A stretch of DNA of 64,000 bases from Allium sativum (GCA_030737875.1 CM060909.1:27921659-27985658), one strand, 5' to 3'; positions 1 through 12,180 are shown, counted from the stretch's first letter. The notes: generated from the sequence alone by a model not told the origin. Numbers and translations: made by a program.

Positions 1-159
1 GCTTTAGAGGGTTTGCTCCATGCATTTATCAGATAACTGCCGTGCATCCCCTATGAGATAAGGAAGACATTTAGTAAAATGATTGGTAACCATTATCCAA
101 ATTTAAATTAAAAACCCTTACCTAGTTTTATGAACTTCCCACTAATTCTGAGAGGATAT

Positions 160-747
160 CAAACAAAAAAGAATTGATTTTCCCAGTCCCTAGGCTTGTC
201 GATGGGATCCTCAATTAATGATCTCTCCGGATTAGACCGATATAAGGGGTTATCCTTACTTATCTTAGTTAAGCGAAGCAAATTCAAAAGTACTGCGGGA
301 CTAAGGGAAAGACCACCAGACTTAAGACAAATCATTTCCAAACACAACATGTAAGTATACGTGTTTGGAGATAGTTGAATGGGAGCAATGTGAGTCTGCT
401 GGAGAAAACTGAAGAAAAAAATTTGGGAAGGGAAGAAACCCATCATGCCAAATGTGAAAGGAAATATAAGTAAAGAAGCCTTCTAGGGGGTTGTCTATGG
501 ATTCAACCTTAAAGGGGGATAAGGCATCTATTCCAGCAATTTTAAAATCATTAAAAATGGACTCTACTTCCTCTGGAGGAGAAAGCAAAGATCTTTTTAG
601 TAAAACGTCAACCTTGGGAGCTCGTCTCTTCTTTCGAATAAGGGATCCACCAGTAGAAGGAGAGTCGGTAGAAGAGTGAAGAGGGTCCATCGCACGAGAT
701 CTTGTTATGCTATACCTTTTTCCCATAATACTATCAAGGGATGTCAT
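160..747 (-). pseudogene. broken gag-like gene, 'putative gypsy type transposon' domain
   Basis: Two overlapping minus-strand reading frames (747 down to about 425, then about 445 down to 160) read as one protein interrupted by a frameshift in an A/T homopolymer near 414-424. The first frame starts at an ATG at 747 and is rich in S, R and K for about 60 residues, then contains PLEGFFTYISFH and GFLPFPNFF. The second continues with QLSPNTYTYMLCLEMIC, LSPAVLLNLLRL and RDWENQFFFV. This order (P-F-P-NFF, a helix beginning LSPN, an LFRL-like segment, then W-x-x-x-FFFV) is what I know from the plant 'putative gypsy type transposon' domain (Pfam Transposase_28) found in plant retroelement gag-like proteins. 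Downstream (159 to 1) a GTAAG-like donor and a TCTCATAG acceptor could bound an intron. Family assignment is from memory of motifs; moderate confidence. Confidence 0.5.
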
Positions 748-1990
748 TCACAATTTAATTAATTAGTAGTAAAAAGCATATCCATCACAAAGAAATCACA
801 AGTTATCATTATTTAATTTAGCAAATATCTTCAGACTAACCACCGAACCTCACTTACCTTCATACCAATATTTTTTTTATAGAACATACTAACCAAAAAA
901 GAGGAAGGAAGGAAGGGATCGACTAATTTTTTTTAGCACTTCAAATTAAGAGTATCCACTTGTGACTAAAAGAACTAGTTCACACCTCTAATTCAAATTA
1001 CGGGCAGCTTCATGGATCTCGATGACAAAGTCAAATGAATTAAGAAAATGAGAAAATCAGAATCCATTAGTAGTTGGATTGCAGACAAAATTATTATAAT
1101 CAGCCTTATGGATTGTTTAAAAAAGCCCTTAATCAGCCATAATCCATTGATAAATGATAAAGATGATAAAAACACTTAATATAAGATTTTACCTTGAAAT
1201 GATGATGAATCGAGAAAGACAGGATTTTGTTTCAAAGATATGATGGTGTCAGTTTATACATGAGGTTTGTAGGTGAAAAGATAGTGAAAAGGTAGAAATG
1301 CATTTAAAATAGGAGTAAATAGCAAAAGAGAGAATGGATAGTCATCGTTGATCTAGAATTCAACTATTCGGCTGTGAATTCCCAAAGGCAGTAATAACGT
1401 CACACGCATTGGGATTTGAAGCATCTGACTTGAAAAGCCAGGTATACCCCTTCACTAAGCAGGAGAGAAAATGTTAGCACTAAAAATATCTAGGGTGAAG
1501 GAGTGTGAAAGATATTAACACTTCGGAAGAGAAAGTACCAAGTTTTCGGCAATATTCTTTTTTGAAGTGCGAGAGAGAAGAAGGAGGGAATCCCCTTTCG
1601 GGTCGGGAATCCCCTTTTGGTCTTAACCAAAAGGCATTAATTTCATACCAGAATGACCTTATGGGAATGAACAAAGAAAGAGCTATGAACCATGGAACAT
1701 GCAAATTAATATCAGATAAAGGCTTTTGGTTTTATTATGGAAGATTCATATCCTAAAGACAGACACACTTGTTAAAGCATGCGATAGGATCAAAAGGAAA
1801 AAGAGGTCCACCAATAGGATCAAACTGCGGAGAAAAGACCTTTGGACCAAACCATACATCATAAGAGCATTACAGCGGCTACCTTAAGCCGAGAGCCTAC
1901 ATGCACCTATGCCTCTCACAACCACTCAAGCCAAAACCAAAGGAGCTAACTGTGAATAATATTAATAAGCAAAGAAAACCTCCTAAAGTG
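748..1990. other. old flanking DNA, no gene recognised
   Basis: AT-rich sequence without a convincing reading frame. The one longer plus frame (1505-1756) lies over a short internal duplication of GGGAATCCCCTTT and resembles no family I know. This stretch is probably the 5' side of the same old element or intergenic DNA that holds the gag-like remnant at 160-747. It ends with GTACC at 1991-1995, which nearly matches ATACC at 30010-30014 and so marks the insertion site of the old LTR. Confidence 0.4.
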
Positions 1991-1995
1991 GTACC

Positions 1996-4900
1996 TATAA
2001 CGTCCCAGATTTTTGATTGTTAATTACGAATACTTAAATCTGTTTTAAATATTGATTTGGTAATATAAATGGATTTTATTTTAAATTTATTTATCAAATA
2101 TGGAGTTCGAACATATAAATTTGTAATATAATTAAAACGAGCTCGTAATGGCGCGATAGTTTGTAATATTGAGTTTTGAGCTTTAATTGAATATACATGA
2201 TCCGATATAAGTCAGAATTCTTTGAAACAAGAAACGTTTGAACCTATTTGATTATACTTTTCCAATGAAAGTGAAAAATGGAGATTTCGTATTATAGATT
2301 GTGAGTTATGCCCAATTCATATTTTCAAATAGTCGTTGTGGAATTCGCTAATAAACGATAACGTTTGTTAACTAGTTATTAAGAGATTTTATATATAACT
2401 TGAATATCATTTAAACCGAAATTATATAATATTGAGTTATAAATCTATACTGGTTTATTTTGAAGGTGTATAGATATCATTTAGAAATATACGATAATAA
2501 TAATTTTTTATTATTTAAACAGAATTATTTTGGAATTTAATATATTATATTGATAGTATATAGGCCTTAGAAATAGGTTTCTTTTCAAGTAACCTCCATT
2601 TTCAAAGAAACGAATTTTATTGGAATACGTATAACTAATTATTGCTAGATCTTGAATTTGGAGCCAATCAGAGTTATTTTCTTTGCAGACGCAATTTAAA
2701 TATGAATCGGTAAATAGACTGAATATAAAGTAATGCCGTTTTTGTAAACGAAGTCGGATTTTGATGGAACGAGTTTCTTTAGGTTTGTAATATCAAGACG
2801 TAGCAGCACGTCCATTTTCGTTGTGTTTGGAGATCGTGTATGTCAGTGCAAATTTAATGGCGTACCTACACTAATTTAACTTGGCCTACTTCTTTGTTGA
2901 TCCTATATCTACCTAAATATGCACAGCCTATATTTTTATACCTGCCTATCATCCTACCAGCATGCCTACAAATGAAGAACATGCCAATCTAGACATTAAA
3001 AATGTATATGAGCAAAAGTAAACACACTCTAAGTGTTTATAGTAAATAAGCAGACTAATATTGAAATGCATCTGCCCCATATGCTACCCGTTTGATCTCC
3101 TATATATATGGGGGTATCATTTCAAGCATATATATGGGGGAATAGACATCGTTCACTTCTTCCTCCAGAAAAGAACGAACTCCACTTCTTCTTCTATTTT
3201 TACCTATGCCATTCTTCATCAGGACGAAATCGAAACCGAGTTTATATTATATAAAAAAAGTCAGCATATCTACGTAAAGCAGTGCGTGTGTATTACGTTT
3301 TAAATTGCCATGTATAGAAATTAAAGCAGCAATGTGGGGTTTATTTTCTAATGGGGGAAGTTTTGTAGAAAAATAGACAATAATAGAAATAAAGAGAGAG
3401 AAGAAAGTAGTGAGGGAACTGGCATAACCAGTGGCACAAGCATCAAGGAGAAGTCGGGTGCAGGTGGTCGGGGAAATGGCAGGCGCAGGTCAGTCTCCAG
3501 TTGGCCATGGCGACGAGGTTCTTACGTTCGCGGTGCGATTCTGATGTGGTGCAGTTTATCATGGGTGTGGGGGTGCTGTATCATTCGAAACAGTAAGAAA
3601 AAAGGGATCGTGCATTCAAGGGCGTAGCCAGAAATTATACGGTGGAAATGCCAAATTTTTTTAAATAAACCAAAAAAAATAAAAATATCATATTGTGTGA
3701 TTTGAGAACTAAAGCATGCTAGCTTTGTTGACTGAAACTGTAGTTGATTTTTTGCTAAAACAATATCTATAATTATGTTCTCACTGAGTTGGCCCACCTT
3801 ATGTATTGAGCATCATGTAGAAGGATGAATCTTGATTTCATAATTATAGATATAGACAATATCTACTGAACAAATGTGCTCACTGAGCTGCAAGTAGTCT
3901 TATATATTTTGTGCGTTGTTAAAACAAAAGCATATTGGTTTGTTAACAAAGGAACAAACTAATATTTGTTTAATACAATTATGAAATCTTGGGGGCCATG
4001 GCCCCCACTGGTCTCCATTATGCTACGCCCCTGCATGCATCACAGGAGGGGCGTGGTGCTGATGATGTGGGATCATCGTAGGAGGTGGAGGGAGACGGGG
4101 TTCTCTGGCAGTGGTCGGAAGCTTGGTGGAACGATGGATTTGTGTGGGAAGGTGATGGAGAGCACTAGCAAGTGAATGGTGTGGTTGTAGTAGTTCGAAA
4201 CAGTGGTGAAGTGGGATGGGTGAAGGGGCGTTGCATGAAGTAAGGAACTCACAAGCATTCGAATGCAAGCTATAAGGATAAACGATGTACAGTGCATGGT
4301 GAATATGCCTAATTGCCTCGTGGTTTGGTTGTCCTAAATGTAGATAACAACAGGCACGAGTTTGAACAAAAATAAAAAGGTGGGGAAGAAAGGAAATTAA
4401 CGTGGGCCGATTCATTTGAAGCCTGTAAGTAACGGTTTATAGTGTGTGTGTCGATGTGTATACACGGTCTATAATTTATTCTTGCCTAATCAATTAATTA
4501 ACGAGTCAAATTATTTAAATATATAGTTAGCGTTAAGTAAATATGTGGGTTGTATATTATTAGGTTTAAATAAATTTATTGAAGAGATGAACATGTTTAA
4601 TTTATTTCAAGTGATATATATGCGAGACGTATTATATTAACGGTCTAAATGAATAATTAACGTTAGTTAATATTAAATTAAGTTTTAGTTTAACTTAATT
4701 TAAAATCATGATCATATAAATCGTAACGTGCTTTTATATTAACAGAATCAGACAAAACAAGAGACACTGAAATCGTCATGACGAGCGCTTCATGCAGCAA
4801 CAGGTTTGGATGACTTTGGATGCAGCTGTTATTTTCAATTAAATTAAACGCATGTTTAATTTATTTGAAACAGTCGATACCTCGACGGATGGAAATCAAT

Positions 4901-6126
4901 GTGAGTTTAACTCACTCAGTTTATCCCACTTATATTTTGTACAAGTAGAGTTTTTAACTCACTCAGTTGATGATTTGATGAATATTTGCATGTATGCTGA
5001 ATATTTTTTATATTCATTGATTAGATTAAACATTTAAATCATTATTTTAATGATTAGATTCCAAACAAGGTAACTTACCTTGTTGGTTACGTTTATAATA
5101 ATATAAACGTATTAAATAAATAATTGGTTACATGATTGGATGCTATTAATTGATTGTTGGTTGTTATTAGTTAAACTGTTATTCCGTTTATCGTGATGAA
5201 TAAAAATAAATTTATTGTTGTATTGAAATTGATATAACCCATTTTGATGCAGGGAAGGACAGGGTGGAGGGATCCAACCAAATTCCTCAAATATGTTATT
5301 TACTTTAATATTATATGAACTATTTTAATCAATCCGTTTGATTGTTGATTGTTGAATCCAAATTCAACATTTATTTGATATTGACCAATGTATGATATTA
5401 GTTAAGTAATTATCGGCAGATGGCCTAAGGATGAATCGTTTCATAAAGATTGATTTACCATCAGGTAAATCAATAGAAGGGAAGTTATCAAATTTGTTCG
5501 AAATCTATTTTATATTGATTTTTTTTTGAAACAAAAGTTTATTAAAGGAAATGAATAATTATTTAACTAGTAATTATAAACCAAGTATATAAAGCAAGTT
5601 CTTATGTTAACAAGTTTTATAAGCAAATGACAGGATATTAACTTAATGGTTAAGGGTTGGATTAATTGTTTTAAATAAAAAATTAATTGTGATTATTTCA
5701 TTTAATTAGATTGTTAATTAAATTAAATGAAACTATTTAAATTGATTTTACAAATTAATTTAAAAGAAAGGACTAATTGGAATTGGTTAACGGATTAACC
5801 TTGTTTGAGATGTCTAAGTCAACCGCTTAAACGAAAATTGATTATTAAAACAGTTATTGGATTGCAAATTATTATTAAAGCTAACTATTATTATAAAATA
5901 ACCTTAAAGAAGGATAAACTATTATATTAATGGTTGATGATGAAGTAAACTATTTGATTTAAATATGTTAGACAATTAACGAGGAGTTGACCTGTAAACG
6001 GGATTTTTAAGTTATGAATATGGATTTATAAAGTGACTTGATAAACAAGATTTGAACCTATAATAGTGTTTCCAAATGAAATAAAGTTGTTTCGATATAA
6101 CGAGTCAGGATTTCTATAAGAGAATA
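1996..6126 (+). mobile_element. ancient Ty3/gypsy LTR, segment A (left part, split)
   Basis: Begins TATAACGTCCC, a decayed form of the TGTAAYGWCCC start of the other LTRs here. It is collinear with the LTR of element 1: the block around 2130-2240 matches 6390-6500, 2740-2830 matches 7030-7110, the GTGAGTT-T-AACTCAC palindrome at 4901-4915 matches 8082-8096, and the GGAGGGATCCAACC region near 5265 matches that near 8296. It is interrupted at 6127 by element 1 and resumes at 16727. Divergence from element 1 is large, so this is a related but older family or insertion. With segments B and C it makes a single LTR of about 5.6 kb after removing insertions, with no internal region found, hence probably solo. 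Confidence 0.7.
3617..4033. mobile_element. hAT-like MITE inside the ancient LTR
   Basis: A 417-bp piece with imperfect terminal inverted repeats, CAAGGGCGTAGC at the left end and GCTACGCCCCTG at the right end (reverse complement CAGGGGCGTAGC). CAGGGGCG-type ends are typical of plant hAT elements. The flanks CGTGCATT (3609-3616) and CATGCATC (4034-4041) match at 6 of 8 positions, consistent with a decayed 8-bp target duplication, the hAT size. There is no transposase frame, so it is non-autonomous. Confidence 0.6.
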
Positions 6127-6870
6127 TGTAATGACCCGCATTTTCGGCGGTATAATAATTTATTTATTTAATTAATTAAAAGGTGATAAATGGATTTCAT
6201 GGTCGTTGAATTAAATAATGGTGAATATTTATTTAAAATAATAAACTAAATAATATATTTAATTCTGAAATAATCAGAATTGGCTGAAATGGCGATATGG
6301 TGTGAACTGGATCATCTGTGATATATAATTCAGCTTGGAATTGAATTTGAATAACGAATTTATTATATAAACGACAACTTGAACGTAGAGTTATAATATA
6401 ATTAAAATCAAGCTCGAAATGGCGCTGCAGTTCGTAAATTGGCAATTTGAACTTCAACTGAATGTACATGATTCGTTTTAAGCCGGATCTCTATGAAACA
6501 AGAAACGTGTGGAGCTGGTGGAGTATATCTTTCTAGTGGAAGAGAAAAATCAGGATTTCATCGTGTAGATTTTGATTTACTTCCAAATCAAATTTTAGAA
6601 AAGTCGTTGTGGAATTCCTTTAATTTATAAAGGAATTATTTATATTTTAAAAAAGGAATTTCAATATAAATCGAATATTGAGTTGACCCTGATTTGAAAT
6701 ATCAGGTTAGAAATTCATATAGGAATATTCTAGAGCTGTATGGTATTCCACTGTGAATATAGACGATAATATTTATTTTTAAATATTAAATTTAATTATA
6801 TTTAAATATATTTATATATTTAAATAGGTTATTTAGAGCTTTAAAAATAGTCCGTTTTGCAAACGACCTC

Positions 6871-7061
6871 AGAATTCGACGAAACTAATTTTGTTGGATC
6901 CGCAATATTAAATTATTGCTAGGATCCAGTTTTCGTGATTTTTAAAGTCACTGTGTGGCCGTATGGATTTTTAGAGTGAAAAACATTCGGTATTCTAACG
7001 GTTAAAAATACGCTGTGTGAGCAAACGGAGTCGGAATTCGATGAAACCGGTTTCGTTGGGA
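6871..7061 (+). promoter_or_regulatory. duplicated palindromic U3 box of element 1
   Basis: Two copies of a roughly 29-bp box, consensus GAATTCGAYGAAAC then TTTYGTTGG, at 6871-6900 and 7033-7061, about 160 bp apart and 130-300 bp upstream of the TATA box. The second copy contains the perfect palindrome GAAACCGGTTTC. Element 3 carries the same pair at the same spacing. A role as a transcription factor site is inference. Confidence 0.5.
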
Positions 7062-7190
7062 CCGTAATGTCGAACTCTAGCTGCATGTCAATTTTCATGA
7101 TTTTTGAGTATCGTGTGTGGTCACACGAATTTTTAGAAGGCAATAACGAATTAACAAAAAGGAATATACCGATAATATGCCACTTTCACC

Positions 7191-7199
7191 CTATAAATA
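7191..7199 (+). promoter_or_regulatory. TATA box, 5' LTR of element 1
   Basis: CTATAAATA in the context TTTCACCCTATAAATACC, followed by a pyrimidine-rich stretch where transcription would start near 7225. The same site is kept in the 3' LTR at 13247-13255. This fits a U3/R boundary about 1.1 kb into the LTR. Confidence 0.7.
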
Positions 7200-8549
7200 C
7201 CATACCTTTACATCCTAACCTAATTCATTTATTCACTCCTCTGGTCAAATTCATTTCTAGCCGCCACTATCTCAGAAGAAAACGTAAGAAAGAAATTCAA
7301 AGAAAAATCAAAAGAAATTAGAAATAAAATTCTAAAATCAAGTGATAATATTTCTGAGTTTGCTGGGTGGTTTATCTTCACCTTGGTATAATCAGTATTG
7401 GGTGCGATGCAAAGTATGGTTCATGGGTTTTCTCGCAGTGGTATTAGGGTTCGAATACATTTCGATTGGAGGCATCAATGTGGATTTTCAGTTGTGTATT
7501 TGAGTTCGGTGAAGGATTTAGCACCTCGCCGGGGTTTTGTTGTGGGTTTTGGTGGTATCTAAGTTCGCACCTGTTGTGGTGGCTCGAACGGAAGCTGGAA
7601 GTCGCGGTTGTTGGTATGGGGTTGGATTGATACTGGTGGTAATGGAGATGAGCGGATAGCGGAGAGAAGGAGTTGCGTGCTATCGGTTTCCGATGTAATA
7701 GTGTATGAAGGCGGAAGAGTCGCAGGAATAGATGGCCATTGATGAACAGGAGGTTCGGTGTTAAATCGATTGAGGGAGAAGGTCTATCGGGTTGGGTTTT
7801 CACGAAGGGTTGTGGGCTTTTTGAAATGGTAAGGGTCCATATAGAAGTATATATATATATATATTTAATTTTAATTCGAACAATGTGTATCAACTTATAA
7901 AGCAAATAACTTATCCATACGACGACAGAATTTCGAAGGTCGGATCTGTTGGGATCGTATGGACGAACACTATACCATGGAACTGACTGGAAGTCCATTG
8001 GAGCTCGTTATAATTTATAGCAAAATAAATTGTCCGTCTGAATCAAGAGATGGTTATCGTTATTAACGACGATCATCCAATGTGAGTAAATCTCACTAAC
8101 TCTGAACAGCTATATTTCATGTTGTATTCTTAGAACTGTTAAATATTGGCTGATTGACTGTGTGTTGACTGTTTGATTGAACTGCTAGTCAGTTACTTGA
8201 ATTTTTATATTGATTCTGTTTAACAGAATATATCATATGGAACTGAAAGTGATGTTGAATATATTGTGTAACATCCGTGGATGCGGGGAAATTGGTTGGA
8301 GGAATCCGACTGGATTCCTCAACAGTTATTTTATTGTTTTTCATATATTGTGATATATGATGTAGTTTATAATCTGTGGTTAATTACATGTGTTTGGACG
8401 ATATTGGTCATCGTGATATGATGTGTTAAGTACCATAAAATATCGGAATGGGAAAAGGAGACTTTCAAAGTGATATTGAAAACAAAATAGGTATGAATTG
8501 GAATATTTATAAATAAGAAATATTTATAAATTGTTATAATTGTAAAGTG

Positions 8550-8900
8550 AATTATTTATTTAGTATAAATAAATAAGATGTTATAAAATGGACTATTTAC
8601 TTAGAAAATAAATAGGAGATAATAAGTGAGATATTTATTTGTTAAATAAATAGGATAAGAAAATGGATTTATTTATTTGTTAAATAAATAGAATAAGGAA
8701 AGAACATATTTATTTGTTAAATAAATAGGGTTATTAAAGGAAACATTTAGAATAAATAAATAGGATATTAAACGGATTATTTATTTAGGAAATGAATAAG
8801 TTATGATAAAGGGATATTGACTTAGAAATTGAACAAGTTATAAAAGAGATGTTAAGAAAAATGAATGGAATAAAGGGTTTTCTATTTAGAAAATAAATAG
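8550..8900 (+). repeat. AT-rich hairpin array in 5' LTR of element 1
   Basis: About nine spaced units of the type TATTTATTTGTTAAATAAATA, each an inverted repeat with an 8-bp stem and a short loop, separated by 10-25 bp. The middle units (8631, 8668, 8707) are the most regular and the outer ones decay. A matching array occurs in the 3' LTR at about 14590-14945. Confidence 0.7.
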
Positions 8901-10673
8901 AAGAGTTAATCGAATCAAGTTAATCGAACAGAGTAATCGAAATAGAGTTAAACCGGATTAGAAACCGACTAGAGATTAGTTAAGTTGAATAGTTTTCTGA
9001 GTATCGATCTGATGTTGGTTTCGGCCTTCGGGGTTTATACTTAGAGAATTGTTCTCCTACCAGTTTACAGTCAGGGACTGATAGTTGTGAAGTGATAGTG
9101 ATACGTAAATAAGCTATGGAAATGTTTTCCAGTGTTAATAACGTATATTTTATAAACATAGAAAATGAGGATATATATATATATATGATTGATGATTGAT
9201 TGATAGAATCTCCATTTGGAAATAATATCGTTGTTTGCACACCTTTTTTTCTTTGATGGTTAAATCACAGACTATCGAAGTTTTGACCATTTTAACGTTG
9301 TTAATATGGAGAGACCTGTTGGATTATTATCCAAAGAACCACTCTGTATTGGCATAAGCATTGCGAATCATATATGCCAAAGAAAATTGAAGACGAGGTA
9401 AAGTGCAAGGGATGTTGTATAAATCTTAGATAACAGTGCCTAAGATGGATATACTGAATAGTGTCTTCGGTTCATCCTGTTCCTGGATGACTTGTATGGA
9501 TGAATGTCTGACAGAGTATTTCGAGAAAGGTCACGTACATTGATTTCTTCAACCGTACCAAGAGTGGAAGCGGAGAAGGAAACTTCTTTAGCTAACACGT
9601 AATGTACTGTTGTAGACGTCAATTAGTGATTTTCGATGGATCTGAAAATGTGTCATTCGAAGTGAATCTGATGTGATGATGAAGCGTAACCTCAAGCCTC
9701 ATCAACCGGTAAATGACAGAAATCAGGCAGGTAGCATGGCTAAGTCGGTCACTCCGAAGTAGGGTGTATAATCACCTGATCTGGAGTTTCATTTACTTCT
9801 AAATATCTATTGTTGATGTTGTCCCATTCGGGAAACGGTTGCGGATCCCAACCGTTGGTGATATATATTCGATACACTCAAGCGAAATGAGTGTTCGGTC
9901 ATGTGTGGCCGGGTTGCAAGATGTTCTTGTTGAACCCAGTGTATTCCTCTCTAGATGTACACTAGCGAAAGGTGGTTCCATGCCTTGTCATAGTTGGAAA
10001 TCCATTACCCAATACGTGCTTGCGATTTTGATTGTATACTATATATGTAGAACGTGAGATGAAAGCGTTTCTGCTAGATGATTATTATATTGTGGTTGAT
10101 AGACATTATTATAATATCAAAAGGTTTTGATATAAAGATATTTTGGACTCTTATAAGGGAAAAACCCGTTCCGTTATACGGCGTGGTCTTGTGAGATATC
10201 GTTAAATGGCTCAAACTGTTTTAAACTGTTTTACTCATACCAGTCCCATGACTGACCCAGAGTTTATTTTGTTTTGTTTTCCCTAATCTCTTGGGTGCCC
10301 AATTTTGTACGAGCAGTCAAGTTGTCGGGATTTACAGATACTTGAAGAGCTGGAGCAGGAGGATTCAGGATCATATAGCTATAGTTTATTTCCACTGTGT
10401 TGTAAGTGTTGTACTCTGATAAGTGTATGTTATACAGTTGAAATTTTGTATTTCAAAAGATATGATATATTATATTTTGTTCTGCTGCGATGTGAGGTTT
10501 GTGTTACTCTGATGTTGTGTTCTTCTTCTTCTTCTTCTATTCTAAGTTTCTATCTTATCTATTCTCACCTTCTAATTTCTTTCATTAATCATCCGATATT
10601 TTCGACCCTTGGATGTTCGATATGTTATGTATATCGGATAACCAAGTTCGCCAAAAACCCGGGTCATTACAGT

Positions 10674-10685
10674 TGGTATCAGAGC
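10674..10685 (+). other. primer-binding site of element 1
   Basis: TGGTATCAGAGC two bases after the 5' LTR end (10671). It is complementary to the 3' end of plant initiator tRNA-Met, the usual primer for Ty3/gypsy chromoviruses. It fixes the plus orientation and the LTR 3' boundary. Confidence 0.93.
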
Positions 10686-12167
10686 TTAAGGTTAAGTGAA
10701 TTACCTTGGCTCTGTGGCGTGACTCAGTAGAGATAGGGTTAGTAATACCCTAGATTGAGTTTAAGTGTATATATATGAGTGCGTATTTGTAATTTGATAT
10801 AAAGTGGTTTTATATTGTGGATATTCGTTAGTTGAGTTGTTTATGGGTTCTGGTCGATCAGTTTGATCCACTGTATCGGTAGGAGTTTATAAACACTCGA
10901 ATACGATGGGTCGACACGATATGTTTTGAAAAGAGGGTAAATTAAAATAAGTTTACCCAAGGTATATCTTGATATAGAGAAGATATATATATATATCAAA
11001 ATGATAATATAGTGGATATATTGGTTGTTATTATAATCGAGTAAGATTATAAATTAAATGGTTATGTAAATAACCAATCAGAATTCATATAAGTGAAATA
11101 CGTGAAATCAGATGAGTTAAATCTGAAATTTAAACCAGAAAGTGAATTAAAATTCTGGAAAATTGGATAAGTGTTTGTAAATTGATTTGGATTAAAAATA
11201 AGGAAAATTTAAGATCCTAGGAGATTTTAAATTGTTTTACAAGCAGTGTGAATTATATTTTGAAATGAATTTCAAAGTGGAAATGTTTAGAAATGGTTTT
11301 ATTGTATTGAACTCACTTCGATCGCTGGAAAATAGATTCTAATGATGACAGCTGCATCATCAGTATTCATTTTCGAGTTGTAAGTGACGAATTACTACCA
11401 GAGATATTGTTTTGAATTTGTTTTGGGAAAGACAAGTTGTGTTGAATTTCAAAAAGGAAAATTTGATTTTTGAAAAGAGTAAACTGTTTAGAAACTCCCA
11501 GGGAAAGACTGTTTGAATTAAAAACAAATTTAATAGAAATTTGTGAAAGCAAACTTGAATAAAGTAAAGCCAGTAAAGTGGTAACTGAGATTGAATTAGA
11601 ATGATATCAAGACAAATTGGGTTGTGAGATTCAAATTTGAAGTGTAATGTGATAATCAAGTTAAGAGTTGGGAATCGAGAAGAAACTCGAGTTGAAATGA
11701 TATTTGGCTCGGATATAAGCGAATGGTTGTGTTGTGGATAAAAGCAGATTGGAATTTGATTGGGATGACCCTTGTATCCGCTAAATTGATAACAGATGGA
11801 AAGGATATAATGATATGCCTACAAAAAGGTACAAGTTTATATTTCTATTGGATATAAAATTTATAAGCCGAATTTGCAAGCGCTTGGCTATTTGATTTTC
11901 TTTTGGGTTGGAGATGGCCCAAAGAGGCGAGTTGGAGTTTGACCTATTGACCAGTACAAAGGAAGTGATGGCGAAATTTTTCGAAAAGTTAAGGTGTTAG
12001 AAAATTTTCAGGATTTTTGAAAATTTTCGTTGATAAGAAGTAATTAATAATTTAATTGAATTTAAATTGGTCCAGTTGAAAACTGGAGTTAAAAAGTGAA
12101 CAAATAAATTCTAACCAATTGATAGGGTTGTCCTCTACCTTAGCAATTTCGAGGACGAAATTATTTT

Positions 12168-12180
12168 AAGTGGGGAAGAA
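12168..12180 (+). other. polypurine tract of element 1
   Basis: AAGTGGGGAAGAA directly before the 3' LTR, preceded by GAGGACGAAATTATTTT. The GRGGACGAAA block plus TTTAAGTGGGG is shared with elements 3 and 4, and in weaker form with element 2. Confidence 0.9.

Larger units (their letters stand above)
6127..10671 (+). repeat. 5' LTR of element 1
   Basis: Direct repeat of 12181-16726. In order it contains two copies of a palindromic U3 box (6871-6900 and 7033-7061), a TATA box (7191), a GC-richer leader (about 7440-7830) with antisense frames but no credible protein, the GTGAGTAAATCTCAC inverted repeat (8082-8096), an array of AT-rich hairpins (about 8550-8900), a block shared with element 3 (about 8975-9055), the TGACTGACCC block (10233-10272), a run of TTC triplets (about 10522-10540), and the terminal CCGGGTCATTACA. 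The extended terminal inverted repeat is 11 bp (TGTAATGACCC / GGGTCATTACA). Confidence 0.92.
10672..12180 (+). other. internal region of element 1, non-coding
   Basis: 1509 bp between the LTRs without a frame resembling gag or pol. The start keeps a leader segment (10726-10760, around GATAGGGTTAGTAATACCCT) that resembles the leader of element 3 (44590-44622), and the end keeps the block GTACAAAGGAAGTGATGGCG (from 11954) also seen in elements 3 and 4. The element therefore looks like an internally deleted or replaced relative of a coding element that kept only the parts next to PBS and PPT. Confidence 0.8.

Noticed and set aside
7444..7998. A 184-residue antisense frame in the 5' LTR of element 1
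   Set aside because: It lies antisense to the LTR leader. The 3' LTR copy (13500-13931) is shortened by an in-frame stop, it contains low-complexity IYIYI from an AT tract, and it resembles no known domain.
10674..10685. tRNA gene fragments at the TGGTATCAGAGC sites (also 25564, 44494, 62053)
   Set aside because: Only 12 bases match a tRNA 3' end, always next to an LTR boundary; these are primer-binding sites and no cloverleaf is present.
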